From Mycteria americana (Eukaryota > Chordata > Aves > Ciconiiformes > Ciconiidae): DNA of 64,000 bases. The DNA is taken from NCBI RefSeq assembly GCF_035582795.1, contig NW_027445624.1, positions 1,178,001 to 1,242,000 of the forward strand, given 5' to 3'. Of the stretch, positions 38,216-48,412 are shown piece by piece; within the stretch, counting starts at the first letter, position 1, and every line of letters begins with the position of its first letter. The position numbers and the translations under genes were made by a program. The notes under the pieces are model-generated. The model was given only the letters and a program-made list of their open reading frames with translations, was not told where the DNA came from and did no database searches.

Positions 38216-40743
38216 TTGTGTTTTAGAAGCAAAATAAGTCTGCAACATGAGAAGAAAGATTTGGGAGGCTTTTTTACTACCTTCCAAATGATTTTGCACA
38301 TTCCAGTAGAAGAAAATAATCTGGGTTATTGAGATTCAGTTAACTTTTTTCTTTTCCCCCTCCTTCAGGGCCATTTGGAAAATGGAGGAAGGAATTGTAT
38401 ATGGGGACATTTGGGAGTTGAGGGGGTCTGGATGTGAGATTGCAAGTAACGTGTCCATGGCGATAGTGAGACATACTGTTATTGTTCCGTTGCATTTAGG
38501 GTGTTCCAAAAATCAATCTCGCAGTGGGTTTCCAGGTGATATAAAAGGCACTTGAAGGATCATGGGAACACTACTGAGATCAGCTCGAGCCTTTTTCTAA
38601 CCTGCCAGCCTTATTCTAGCACTTAGCCATCATCACGCCACATCAGTTTCCATGGGGCTTCAGCGTATTTTTCAGTGCTGTCCTTTAGCATAGTTGGCTT
38701 TCCTGAACTAAGATGCCAGACCGGCCTGAGATCAACTTATTGCTGCAGAATATCTCCGAGAGGGACCCTTGTCAAATGCTCACAACTGCTTAAAAGTCCC
38801 AGGGGTAAGGAAGCTGTCAATTTTCAGCTAGAAAGGATTGAAAACAGTATTTCAGTTGATTTCAGAAGGCAGCAGCACTACAGGAAACATATTTTCCATG
38901 CCGTTTGTAAATTAATCAGTTAATGCCTCATCATTTCTACATGCACGTGGCTGTGCTTTTATGAACACAGCAGGTACCTGTCAAAACAAAGCGCAGGCAT
39001 ATCAGCCCTGAAACAGGAACTCTGCCCCTCCTGTCAGTAAGTTTAAAAATGCCAAACTCGCCATACCCCACAAAACCCAAAGAAAAACACCAATCCAAAA
39101 CTCCAGCCATAAAAGTATCCCACCACTTTGTGTAGAAAAAAAGGAACTGCTCCAATTGTTGAAATAAAGGTGTTTGCTGTGACAGTGGAGCCTCTAAAAG
39201 CTGAGAAAACTCATTTCCTGTGTTGTATTAGACCACAGGCCATACTATCCAAACAGCTCTCCTCAAGAGGTCACTAAATTGATCAGAAGAGAGATTCAAA
39301 GCCTTCCTTGGAAAAAGCTCTTGTCCTTTATTGCCTAACGTAGTGGAAGAATTCAGGGGAGCAGCGTTAGCAGGCTCTGGGGAAAAATATCGACGTGCAG
39401 AAGGTGATGCCTCACTCCAGTTAGTCATTCCTTCTCTCTGTGTTTAGGAAAGCACAGACAGCATTACTGTATCAGTAACTCAAAAGTTCTGGAAAATGTG
39501 CCTTTGGAGAGGAACACCCAGACCTGGACAAAGAGACCTTCTTTCCAGGGCAAGTCTTACCAGAAGATTCACCTTTCCTTCTTTTCAGAACATTTTGTAC
39601 CTAGTTCTGTTAAAAAGGAAGTCTCATTAAGGATTTTGAAGCTTCCTGCTCCATATGCCACTCTTTTCTACACGTGGAAAAACAGGCCTATGTTCTCTCA
39701 TGGCAGGCACCACCACGACCGTTTGGTGGTTTTTCAGAAGCAAACAAGAAATTGGGAAAGCTCTCTGTTGGAGTCTAGCATTAAACAGTCTAATCTTGAC
39801 CAGTAACTGAAACAGAAGAGTTCATAAACTGTTAATTAGTTCTTGTATTTTTCTATTTCCTGCCAGTCCCTCCAATCAGACAAGTAGAAACAAGAGCTCC
39901 ATGAAACTTGTATACAACTTGTATACTTGTAAACTTGTATACTCTCATTGGAAACAGAAGACTAAACAGAAACTGGCACAAAGCAAGTGGGAAAGGGGAT
40001 AGAAAAGAGGAGGAAAAGGCTAATCTCACTGTGGGTGTGCTACGTGTACATTAGAGTGGTTTCCTGAAACCCCACAGCTTGGCTACACTAAAAATTCAGC
40101 CAGGAAGGATCACAGTTGTGCTTGACGGCGCTAAAACAATGGGCATGACTCTCTGCACTTCTGCAGCCTCGAAGGACAAATACCAACTAGAGATCCTTGC
40201 AGTGACTGAAACACCAAGACTAAAGCAAAAAGGGTCCACTCTCTTGCTTTGGCTGTAGTAACAGGAGGACAGCAGCACAACTTTGGAAGTGTAGAACGAC
40301 AGCTAACATAAGAGCAAGACAATGAAGAAATATGCAGAACAAAAGCTTTCATGCAATCTTTTTAAACAAACCTTCACTAATTTTCATTTTGCTGCTGTAC
40401 TGTTCCACAATAACTGGCAAGCTTCCCAGTGCTTTATTCCTACCACACTAAGATCCAGGTTCTGCTTTGAAACACATACAGAAATATGTGTATTAAAAAA
40501 ACAAACAAACCCCCCAAAAAAGCCAACACTTTAGACCAAGACCTGAGTTAGCTGTAAGAATAAAGCTAATTGTGTCTCCAACACTAGGAGCACCCGAAGC
40601 TGCAGTGCTTTGACAGTGAGAGAGAGAGAGGACTTGTAAAGAGAGATGCAAGGCTTCCACCCTCCCTATGGCTACCCACAGCCCCAGTCAGGAACAGTCA
40701 GAGCAAACAAGAAGCGAATGTTTTTGCTTTGTCTTTCATTTAA
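38216..40743. other. Intergenic DNA with no gene recognised
   Basis: About 2.5 kb of AT-moderate unique DNA lies beyond the 3' end of the RBBP6-like copy. I searched its minus strand for the missing RBBP6 C-terminal exons (Rb-binding and Lys-rich tail) and found none. Small features are AAACTTGTATAC repeats near 39,905 and a GAGAGAGAGA run at 40,619. Confidence 0.6.
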
Positions 40744-40749
40744 TTTATT
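40744..40749 (-). terminator. Possible polyadenylation signal of the RBBP6-like copy
   Basis: Minus-strand AATAAA lies about 19 bp after the TAG that ends the RS remnant. If used, it would give a short transcript lacking the C-terminal half. It could equally be a chance match in AT-rich DNA. Confidence 0.4.
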
Positions 40750-40767
40750 TAGTCCTAACTATAATAT

Positions 40768-40980
40768 CTACTTAAAATACTCCTTTCCTCCTTCCCCTTG
40801 AGGTAGAGTCCGTTTAGTGGGAGAGCGGCCTCTAAATACTGGAGACCTTGACCGGGCATGGGATCTCCTCTCTGGGGGTGACCTGGACCTAGAACGAAGG
40901 TTACGACTCTTGGTTAGAGAGGTGGAGCGGAGGAACTCCTCCTGATTCTTCTGGACAATCTGCTTCTCCATTATGGACAT
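40768..40980 (-). pseudogene. RBBP6-like: RBBP6-like RS-domain remnant (exon 15)
   Basis: The frame includes KSRNLRSRSRSPPERRSHAR, RGRSPTKR and LPQGEGGKEYF, which align with the RBBP6 RS region up to EYF; a TAG then follows one codon later. About 50 residues of the usual RS domain before KSRN are missing. There is no sign of the following RYREV region or anything C-terminal to it. Confidence 0.85.
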
Positions 40981-40993
40981 GTAAAGCAGTTAC

Positions 40994-41131
40994 CTGGAAA
41001 ACGAACGCCTGTGCTCCTTTTTCATCCTTTTACACTCTGTCATTTCCTTAGCAAAATCAGCGGTAAACTCATCAGGTTTGGAATTTCTCTTTCCTTCCTT
41101 TCTCTTTCTTTCTTTTTGCACTTCCGTGTAA
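40994..41131 (-). CDS. RBBP6-like: RBBP6-like exon 14
   Basis: A 138-bp exon after acceptor ACTGCAG encodes a Lys/Arg/Glu-rich start, then DEFTADFAKEMTECKRMKK and HRRSFSR, which match RBBP6 just before its RS region. A GTAACT follows at 40,993, but only about 34 bp lie before the next possible acceptor and that join is out of frame. Read through, a TAA at 40,990-40,992 ends the frame. Confidence 0.85.
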
Positions 41132-41237
41132 CTGCAGTCCGATACGCTATTGAAAGACAAAAATGAAAAACAACGCAACTTCATTGAGCCAAATACTTAC
41201 TCCTCTTCAAGTCTCCGTTGTTCTCTGTAAAACTCCT

Positions 41238-41863
41238 GCCTACATAAGGGAGGCCAATGGCATCCTGGCTTGGTTCAGAAATAGGGTGGGCAGCAGGACT
41301 AGGGCAGTGATTGTTCCCCCGTACTCGGCACTGGTGAGGCCGCACCTCGAATCCTGTGTTCAGTGTTGGGCCCCTCACTTCAAGAGAGACATTGAGGGCC
41401 TGGAGTGCGTCCAGAGAAGAACAACGAAGCTGTTGACAGGTCTAGAGCACAAGTCCTGTGAGGAGCAGCTGAGGGAACTGGGGTTGTTTAGCCTGGAGAA
41501 AAGGAGGCTGAGGGGAGACCTCATCGCTCTCTACAACGCCCTGAACGGAGGTTGTAGTGAGGTGGGTGTCGGGCTCTTCTCCCAAGTAACAAGTGATAGG
41601 AGAAGAGGCAATGGCCTCAAGTTGCTCCAGTGGAGGTTTAGAGTGGGTATTAGGAAAAATTTCTTCACCAAAAGGGTGATCAAGCCCTGGAAAAGGCTGC
41701 CAGGGAAGCGGTTGAGTCACCATCCCTGGAGGTATTTAAAAGACACGTAGACGTGGTGCTTAGGGACATGGTTTAGTAGCAGACTTGGCAGTCTTAGGTT
41801 TACGATTGGAATCAACGATCTTAAATGTCGCTTCCAAGCTAAATGATTCTATGATTCTGTGAA
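41238..41863 (+). mobile_element. 5'-truncated CR1 fragment inside RBBP6-like exon 13/intron 13
   Basis: The plus strand carries the CR1 RT C-terminal coding tail ([54 protein letters not shown]) and the CR1 3' end with ATGATTCTATGATTCTGTG. It lies antisense to the RBBP6-like gene and is a separate insertion from the long CR1 at 32-36 kb; the two lie in opposite orientations. Confidence 0.93.
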
Positions 41864-42188
41864 TCTCTGAAGGAGGTGCGTGTGTTGTTGGGATGGTATG
41901 TGAATGAGCCATGGGTACTGCTGTTGGTACCCAAGCTGATGACGTGTGTGCAGGAGCTGGGGGATATGCTGGAGGGGGGACAGTGTACCCAGCAGATGGA
42001 GGCTGACCAGGTGCAAACTGAGGAGGGAACTGTGGTGCTGGTACCCCCGGAGGAAGAGGAAGTGCATGGGGTGGTGGAGGAGACAAGGGAGGTGGAGGCA
42101 CAGGCACAAAGGCTGCCGTTGATGCTGCAGTGTTGGGGCCTGAGGCCTTTGGGTATGTTCACTGCGTGGGCGTCCTCGATTTGAACTT
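41864..42188 (-). pseudogene. RBBP6-like: RBBP6-like exon 13 (proline-rich), frameshifted and CR1-interrupted
   Basis: After acceptor TTCTTTAG the exon starts in the predicted frame with SSNRGRPRSEHTQRP. At about 42,127 one base is missing (CTGCAGC where the protein needs CTGCCAGC-like spacing), and the rest, PPPPLSPPPPHALPLPPGV onward to HTIPTTHAPP, lies in the next frame. The expected exon end and its splice donor are gone: at about 41,863 the sequence passes straight into the 3' end of a CR1 fragment. Confidence 0.85.
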
Positions 42189-42753
42189 CTAAAGAAACCC
42201 CCAAACACGTGTCACTGTTTGTTACGCTCTGCCCTGATGTTCAAGAGGAAAGCGAAGGAAGCGGGAGCACAGTGGCGAGCGCTTCTTGTTCCCAACTTCA
42301 GCATTTTTCTCCCTGCTTTCTCTTCATTTGAGACTACACTCATTTCTTGACCCTCAGACTTGCCTTCCACATCCTCACCCCCAACAGTTCCCTCAGTCTT
42401 CTCTCCTTAGACTCAGCTTTGCGACTCTGGAGGGAGGCTGCCCCTGCTTAAGAGACGCCCACCTCCCATGTGCCAAGTGCCCACCACGTCTCTGCCACTC
42501 CTTGAGACGCTTCATACTTCACACTGCTGATCTTCAAAGGACTGCACAGATATTAATTAATCTTCTCTCAAACTTCTGGTAACTTCTTCCACATACGCTG
42601 CCTATGTTGTTAGAATTAATTACCACTTGTATTCTCCGCAACTCTCTGGGCATACTTATTTCATTAGAAACCAGCTGTTGTGTGAGTTATGTGTTAAGGC
42701 CTCGTTTAACAGGTTACAAGTAGTAATATATTGAATTTCTGTGGCATACTCAC

Positions 42754-42811
42754 AGTTCCCAGCCTGGTCTGCCACCAGCTGAGCGAATTGTTCTGCCTTT
42801 CCTTGGATGCC
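42754..42811 (-). CDS. RBBP6-like: RBBP6-like exon 12
   Basis: A 58-bp exon between acceptor CAAAAG and donor GTGAGT encodes a basic segment ending GGRPGWE, which matches RBBP6 before its Arg/His-rich and Pro-rich part. It ends in phase 2. Confidence 0.8.
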
Positions 42812-42906
42812 CTTTTGGAGTGGGGAGAGGAAAAAGAAAAAAATCCCATTCAGTTTATCTGAAGATCATTTTTTGTAAAAGAAATTCTACAGTTATAGTT
42901 ACTTAC

Positions 42907-42976
42907 CAGTTGTGGATATTGATTGTCCTTGGGGGCCCAGAAGACTTGCAAATGCCGGATGTCTTAGTAGAGGAAC
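42907..42976 (-). CDS. RBBP6-like: RBBP6-like exon 11
   Basis: A 70-bp exon between acceptor CTGTCAG and donor GTAAGT encodes VPLLRHPAFASLLGPQGQS. It aligns with the RBBP6 segment that starts VPVLGTPSLLG and ends in phase 1. Confidence 0.8.
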
Positions 42977-43065
42977 CTGACAGCCCGTGTGAATAAATGC
43001 AAGGAGTTGGAAAATCAGCTCTACTAAGATACACAAATCACTGCGGATGTTGAAATAAAACTTAC

Positions 43066-43263
43066 CTTGTCTTCCAACACACTGCTGATGGACCCAGAGG
43101 AAGATATATAGAGTTCACCGGCAGTCACCAGAGCAGCAGGTCGGACAGCAGTCATGAGTGGTGCTGGAGGTTGTAGCAGTGGCGGCTGCTGCTGCTGTTG
43201 CTGCTGGAGCTGCTTGCGCAGCCTTTTTGTGTAGCCTGTTCCATTTCTGAAGTTGTCAACAGC
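43066..43263 (-). CDS. RBBP6-like: RBBP6-like exon 10 (polyglutamine stretch)
   Basis: A 198-bp exon after a CTAG acceptor and before donor GTAAGT encodes FRNGTGYTKRLRKQL, then a run of seven Gln residues, PPLLQPP and a Ser-rich end. RBBP6 normally has Pro-rich sequence here, so the Gln run from CAG codons is peculiar to this copy. Confidence 0.88.
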
Positions 43264-43708
43264 CTAGAGGCAGAAAAACATTTACAAAAAGGCAATATGA
43301 AACTTCAGTAGATAGATGAACAAAAGCCTCCACAGAGTAAAATGACTTGTGTACTCCTGGAAATGATATCAAGCCTAAAATCAATGAACATACAGCTATA
43401 TGAACACATCACATTAAACACCAAGATCAAGGACTGGTAACTCAGAGTATCTGTATTTCAAGTACCTCAGTGTTAACACCGAAATTGAAAGTGAGGCAAT
43501 CACGTTAAACAAAAGCGTGACCTGAATGTGCAGATTGTCTCTAAAGAGCTGTAAGCTTCTGGAACAACAGGTAATGTACTTGAAAGGTACATTTAGCCTT
43601 ATTCAACTTGGCCTTGCTTAAGGAGGTGTAAATTAGCCTTTCTTCCCTTTCAGCTTTTTACAAATAGTCTTTTCTTACAAACAGTTGATGTAAAAGTCAT
43701 CACCTTAC

Positions 43709-43812
43709 CTTGCGTAGGGCCTTGTTGGCAATTAAAGCATCTGGAGAAACGTCCGTCTGATGACAGGTTGGGCATGTGTGTTCCTCAGAGACCAGTAATG
43801 CTGTTCGAATAC
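43709..43812 (-). CDS. RBBP6-like: RBBP6-like exon 9 (RING finger, second half)
   Basis: A 104-bp exon between acceptor ATACACAG and donor GTAAGG encodes CIRTALLVSEEHTCPTCHQ and DVSPDALIANK. It completes the RING with the last CPTC pair, and the phase matches exon 8. Confidence 0.95.
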
Positions 43813-44560
43813 CTGTGTATGTTTAGAATCATCCAAACAGTTTTTAGCCAAACAGAGGAAATTTTGGGGGTTCTAATCAATTATAAAATCACGAAGATGG
43901 GTAGTGGGAGAATATGCTCTTGAAGTGAAAGCATGAAGCTATACGTGTTCAACGGTGTAAAAAATTTATAGTACGCAGCAAATAACGAGACAGTTTTGAC
44001 ATTGCACTATTGCAACATTTGAAGATGTAGAGTAGGCTGTGTCTCGATGTTTCGACTAGTCTTCTTTCCACTATCTAGTACAGTGAGAAGTCACCAACCT
44101 CCAGGTTAATGAATAAAACACGTCTCAAAAAACCATTAGTAGGTTTGAGTTCTGAAGTTTTGAACAAGCTCTCCCGTGGAGAAGAATGTGGATTAAATGC
44201 CTAACTCTGCATTTGTTGCAGACCGCAGGAAGTCACCAGAGTTGGCTATGCAGTTTTTTAGGAGAGAAAGGGTGTGGACAAACTAAATGCATTCAAATAT
44301 CTCATACTGTCATCACCTGCACAATTATGCGCTCTTCTCCTACTCGCCCCTCTGCATGTAAAGAGGCTTTCACTAGGTACTAAGCTTTCTGCTTATTTTT
44401 TTTTCTTTTTTCCCTTTCTAGGAGAAGAGTCCTTTCCTGTTCAGGGTATACTTAAGTATGAAATAGAGCTGGTAACAAAGTCATTCCATTACCTCCTCTC
44501 TCTGCTTTCAGAAGATCAGCTGTGATGTTTTGAATTAACAAACGTGGGAGTAACACTTAC

Positions 44561-44733
44561 ATTCATCACAATAACTGTTTCCACAGCAGGGAATAACAAC
44601 TGCATCAGTCATCAAGTCTTTACAGAGGAGACATAACAACTCTTCCGGAACAGGGTCATCTGAGGAGGAGGAGGAGGACAGCTCCTCTGCTAAAAAGGGA
44701 GGCTTCTCCTTCTTTCCTCTGGCATAAGCTTCC
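44561..44733 (-). CDS. RBBP6-like: RBBP6-like exon 8 (RING finger, first half)
   Basis: A 173-bp exon after acceptor CCCTCCAG encodes GKKEKPPFL, a Ser-rich acidic stretch, then ELLCLLCKDLMTDAVVIPCC and GNSYCDE. It ends before donor GTAAGT in phase 1. The first RING cysteines and the central double Cys are intact. Confidence 0.95.
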
Positions 44734-45592
44734 CTGGAGGGGGGTGGGGAAGGAAAAAGGAAAAAGTTAAACGTGGGTAAAGGAAAAGTCTTCCAAGCTT
44801 TGTATTCTATCAAAGGAAGAGAACAGCTGGAGTTCTCCTCCCTCCACATCAGCCTTCTACAACGTAGGCATTTAGTTTAAACTACTTTTCTATAGCCACA
44901 ACACAATCTTCCTTCTGCTGAGCTCTCCCATTCATTGGATCAACAAAGAAATCAGCTCAGACTAGAAAAACAATGGTTTGACAGCTACAAATCAGGTGAG
45001 AAGGATCCCACCTCTCCTTTGCCAGAGGGTAAACGTAAATTGCAGGCTCAGGATAAAGTTAGTCTCCCAGTAAGGACATTTTATCAATGGAAGAAGTCGA
45101 TGTTACAGCTTCTACAAAAGGAGATCCATGGCAGAAAAACAGAGGTGCTAACAAGTGCATTTTAAAGCCGCCACTCTCGTCAGCCCACAGGAGTATTTTC
45201 TTAGGTTATAGCAACTACTTGATAAAAGTCAGAGGGGGACTAAATCTCAATCCAACCGTTAGTTGACAAATGTTGCCAGAAGCCTTTGAAACATAAAGCA
45301 GAAGCAAAACGAGCTTTCAAAGAGGACTACTCTGTAAACACTACTGAAATGTTTTACAGAAATACAGATTCTTAGCGTACCACCAGATTTATCAATGTCC
45401 AGGGCCATGAACAGTAGGACCACCCTATTGTAATATTAGAAAGCATCACGGATTTTATGGTTAAGAGACAATGACAATGCTTCCTGCCCTGTAACTACAG
45501 ATGCTGGCCAACTTGGTTGCATTGCCCCTCAGACATTCACGCATGGTTTCTCTCGTTCACTTTGTGGTCAGTCCATTTAATTCCATACGTAC

Positions 45593-45732
45593 GCACTAAT
45601 AGTTGGTATTGCATATTTCCCAGTGCTTGTCAGCATGGCACCCTTTGTAGTGGGGTCTTCCACCTCTATCATGAAGCTCCTGGGAATTCCTGTGCTCTTT
45701 TTAATTCTGGGAACAGGCTCAACATTTTTGTC
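45593..45732 (-). CDS. RBBP6-like: RBBP6-like exon 7
   Basis: A 140-bp exon between acceptor TTAACAG and donor GTACGT encodes RIKKSTGIPRSFMIEV and GAMLTSTGKYAIPTI. Choosing GTACGT over the nearby GTGCGT keeps the frame into exon 8 and yields the conserved AEAYA join. Confidence 0.9.
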
Positions 45733-46572
45733 CTGTTAAGAAAAGAAATGCAGACATAGCTCATCTTAAGACCCACACTTCCAATGACATTGCAATGATT
45801 ATTTTAAGCAGCAAAAGCCTTCAGGGCTCTCCTTTTACCTAGTGTCAGGCTCGCTAAACTGAAATACTTATTTTCCTAAATGAATATAGCCAGAATGTCG
45901 CAAAGGCTTGAGCAGTGTTTTGAACTCACTCGACATGCTTTGGCTTCACTTCAGGTTCCCTAAGGGTGCAATATCCCTTAGCTCACCACCCACTCAGACA
46001 AGAGACACAAACCCGCTCCTACTCCAGAGCGCAATTCAGAGCGACAGCTTCATTCGGTGCTCTGAATCAGTCACTGGGGAAACTTATATTCACCCTCTCC
46101 ATACGAAGGTTGTATTCGTACCTCAGGCATATGCATTCAGTGACTTACGTCACATGGCATGAATGCTCAGCCAGAGACTGGTGTAGTTACAACAGGCAAA
46201 TATTCAATAGATGGGGTCAACAGAAACACCTTGGTTTTCTACAGAATACTAAAAACTGTGAACTGTCATTAGAAAGAGTTAAAACCAGAAAACTTTCCAG
46301 CAATATTGAAATATATAAAAATAAGCATCCAAGTTCACAGAGAAAGATCTATGGACATATTCAATGTCAATGACCTAGAAAAAAGAAAATGTTACATTTC
46401 AAATTCCAGGTTTTCCTTGAATTTTGAAGGGCTTTGCAACACTGCCATATAGCCTCTCTATTTCACCCCAAGAGAAATGAGTCTTAATAGGAGTGTTCAT
46501 GTATTTGTTACCTAACTGCCAAGGGAAACACGTTAAAAACAAACTAACACCAGAAGTCCCCCACAATCTTAC

Positions 46573-46669
46573 CCCATGTGTTGGGCAGTTCTTTATATAG
46601 TGGCCAGGTTTTCCACAGCGAAAGCACGTATATGATGGTGGAGGTGGACCCAAGGGTTTCCTCAAGTAA
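46573..46669 (-). CDS. RBBP6-like: RBBP6-like exon 6 (CCHC zinc knuckle)
   Basis: A 97-bp exon between acceptor CCTTTTAG and donor GTAAGA encodes KPLGPPPPSYTCFRCGKPGH and YIKNCPTHG. The C-x2-C-x4-H-x4-C ligands are all present, so the knuckle could still fold. Confidence 0.95.
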
Positions 46670-46789
46670 CTAAAAGGTTTTTTGGGAAAAGAAGAGAAAG
46701 GCATGCATGTGTCTCTCTTGTTAAAACCAACACCTCCACAATTTTTTCCAGAATCTTCAAAGAACAGATTTGACATTATCCACACTTAC

Positions 46790-46878
46790 TTGATGGGATC
46801 ATACTGCTGGCAAGACTGTATCATCACAGCTTTTACTTTCTCTTCCTCGGGAGCATTGGCTTCAGCCAGATTGGCAGT
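46790..46878 (-). CDS. RBBP6-like: RBBP6-like exon 5
   Basis: An 89-bp exon between acceptor GAAACAG and donor GTAAGTG encodes TANLAEANAPEEEKVKAVM and YDPI, the linker before the zinc knuckle. It ends in phase 2. Confidence 0.92.
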
Positions 46879-47785
46879 CTGTTTCACAGGGAATTGTTTG
46901 ACACAGGCATTAGAAACGCGTTTAAGCCCACACAGCCAAAGACAACCCCACTCACCCCGTCCTGTGAAGAGCAGCACAGCGCTAGCTGAGGTTGCATGAA
47001 AACAGCTGCTTCTATAAAATACAGCTGTCCTGAAGATGTTCTGGGGAGTCCTTACACCATTACATGCTGTCTATGTGCCTGTTCACCTCCTTAAAAAGAG
47101 CCTTCTCGGGCACTCAGAACCTTCGGCTCTGTTTGTACCTCACATAAAGGCTTGTGTCACCAATCCCATTTTCCTCTGAGTGGACTGAAGCTATGTGTAG
47201 AAAAAATTATACTATCCAGATTTTGAAACTGATTTTTAAGCTCCAGACTGTTTGAAGGAGAAGATATACTACAATTTATGAAATTGTGCAGCATCCAAAG
47301 ATTGGATCTCTAACTGTAATAACTAGAAATGCAGAAATGACCCTGCTTGTGTCCATGTTCCAGAAACACCTCTAATTCGGCTGTTGCAAACCCCCCTGAA
47401 ATGTCCATCACTGACAGCCAATTAAATTCTTCTCTGAAAATTGTGTTAGTTTCCAATGCAACATTAACGAAATGCATGAAAAACAGTAAACAGCTTCTAA
47501 AGTGCTGCTTCTTTGTGTCTGGAACATGAGTAATACCACAACATGACGTTGAGGCTGATGAAATGCTCCCCTTCTACCTTCCCAAACTGGCAACTACTCC
47601 TTACAGGACAGTATCAAAATATACAGACATTTTAAAGTGAAAATAAACACTTTAAATTCTTAAAAATCAAATTAATGTTTTGTTCACATTACAAGAGTTA
47701 TCCAGCTATGCATCACAGTATAAGATTTAAAAATACAAACCAAACACTTTTTTTCTTTAAGCTCTTGACGAGAATATAGATATAC

Positions 47786-47830
47786 CTGAATAAGCTGGGC
47801 CAGAGAAATAGGGGCAGAAGGGTCATCAAT
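47786..47830 (-). CDS. RBBP6-like: RBBP6-like exon 4
   Basis: A 45-bp exon between acceptor GTGAACAG and donor GTATATC encodes IDDPSAPISLAQLIQ, the RBBP6 linker after DWNN. It is phase 0 on both sides. Confidence 0.9.
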
Positions 47831-48375
47831 CTGTTCACAAAAAATTAAACACACATTCATGTTGAACACATATTCATATTAAATGCATATTCATATTCAA
47901 ACACAAAAGCTAAGTGATACAATGTGAAAATGCAACAAATACACTCCAAACAATTTTTATGGCAAGAAACAAAAAGCACACAACAAGCTATACAGACAGA
48001 CATAGCACTAGCTATGGACAGGCAGATGTAGAACATGGCACCATGTTCAGTTGTGCAAACCTTCAACCTACGTGATCCAAAAACCATCATACATTATCTG
48101 TACAACACAAAGTCAGTCCGGAAATATTCTGGCGTATTCCATATGAAATACAATGCATTACTAGGCACAAATACCAATATTCACAGGAGAACTGTGCAAA
48201 TGAGGGCATTACTCACTTTTTACTATGCTGAATCAAATGCACAGTACTTACAACATAGACTATCTTTTACTGGAAAATATCTATTAAGGTAATGTGTGGA
48301 AAATTAATACAAGGCTACATTGCATACAATTAAGGGCCGTGCGTAGAAAAAAGGCTGAGATTGGTTTTTACGTAC

Positions 48376-48412
48376 TGCTTTTGATGTTGCACTCACTGGC
48401 TCACTTCGACTT
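48376..48412 (-). CDS. RBBP6-like: RBBP6-like exon 3
   Basis: A 37-bp micro-exon between acceptor TTCTTCTAG and donor GTACGT encodes SRSEPVSATSKA and returns the frame to phase 0. It was found only by homology to the same place in RBBP6. Confidence 0.85.

Noticed and set aside
41163..41750. A 195-codon plus-strand gene inside the RBBP6-like locus
   Set aside because: It encodes the CR1 reverse transcriptase tail and belongs to the mobile-element fragment.
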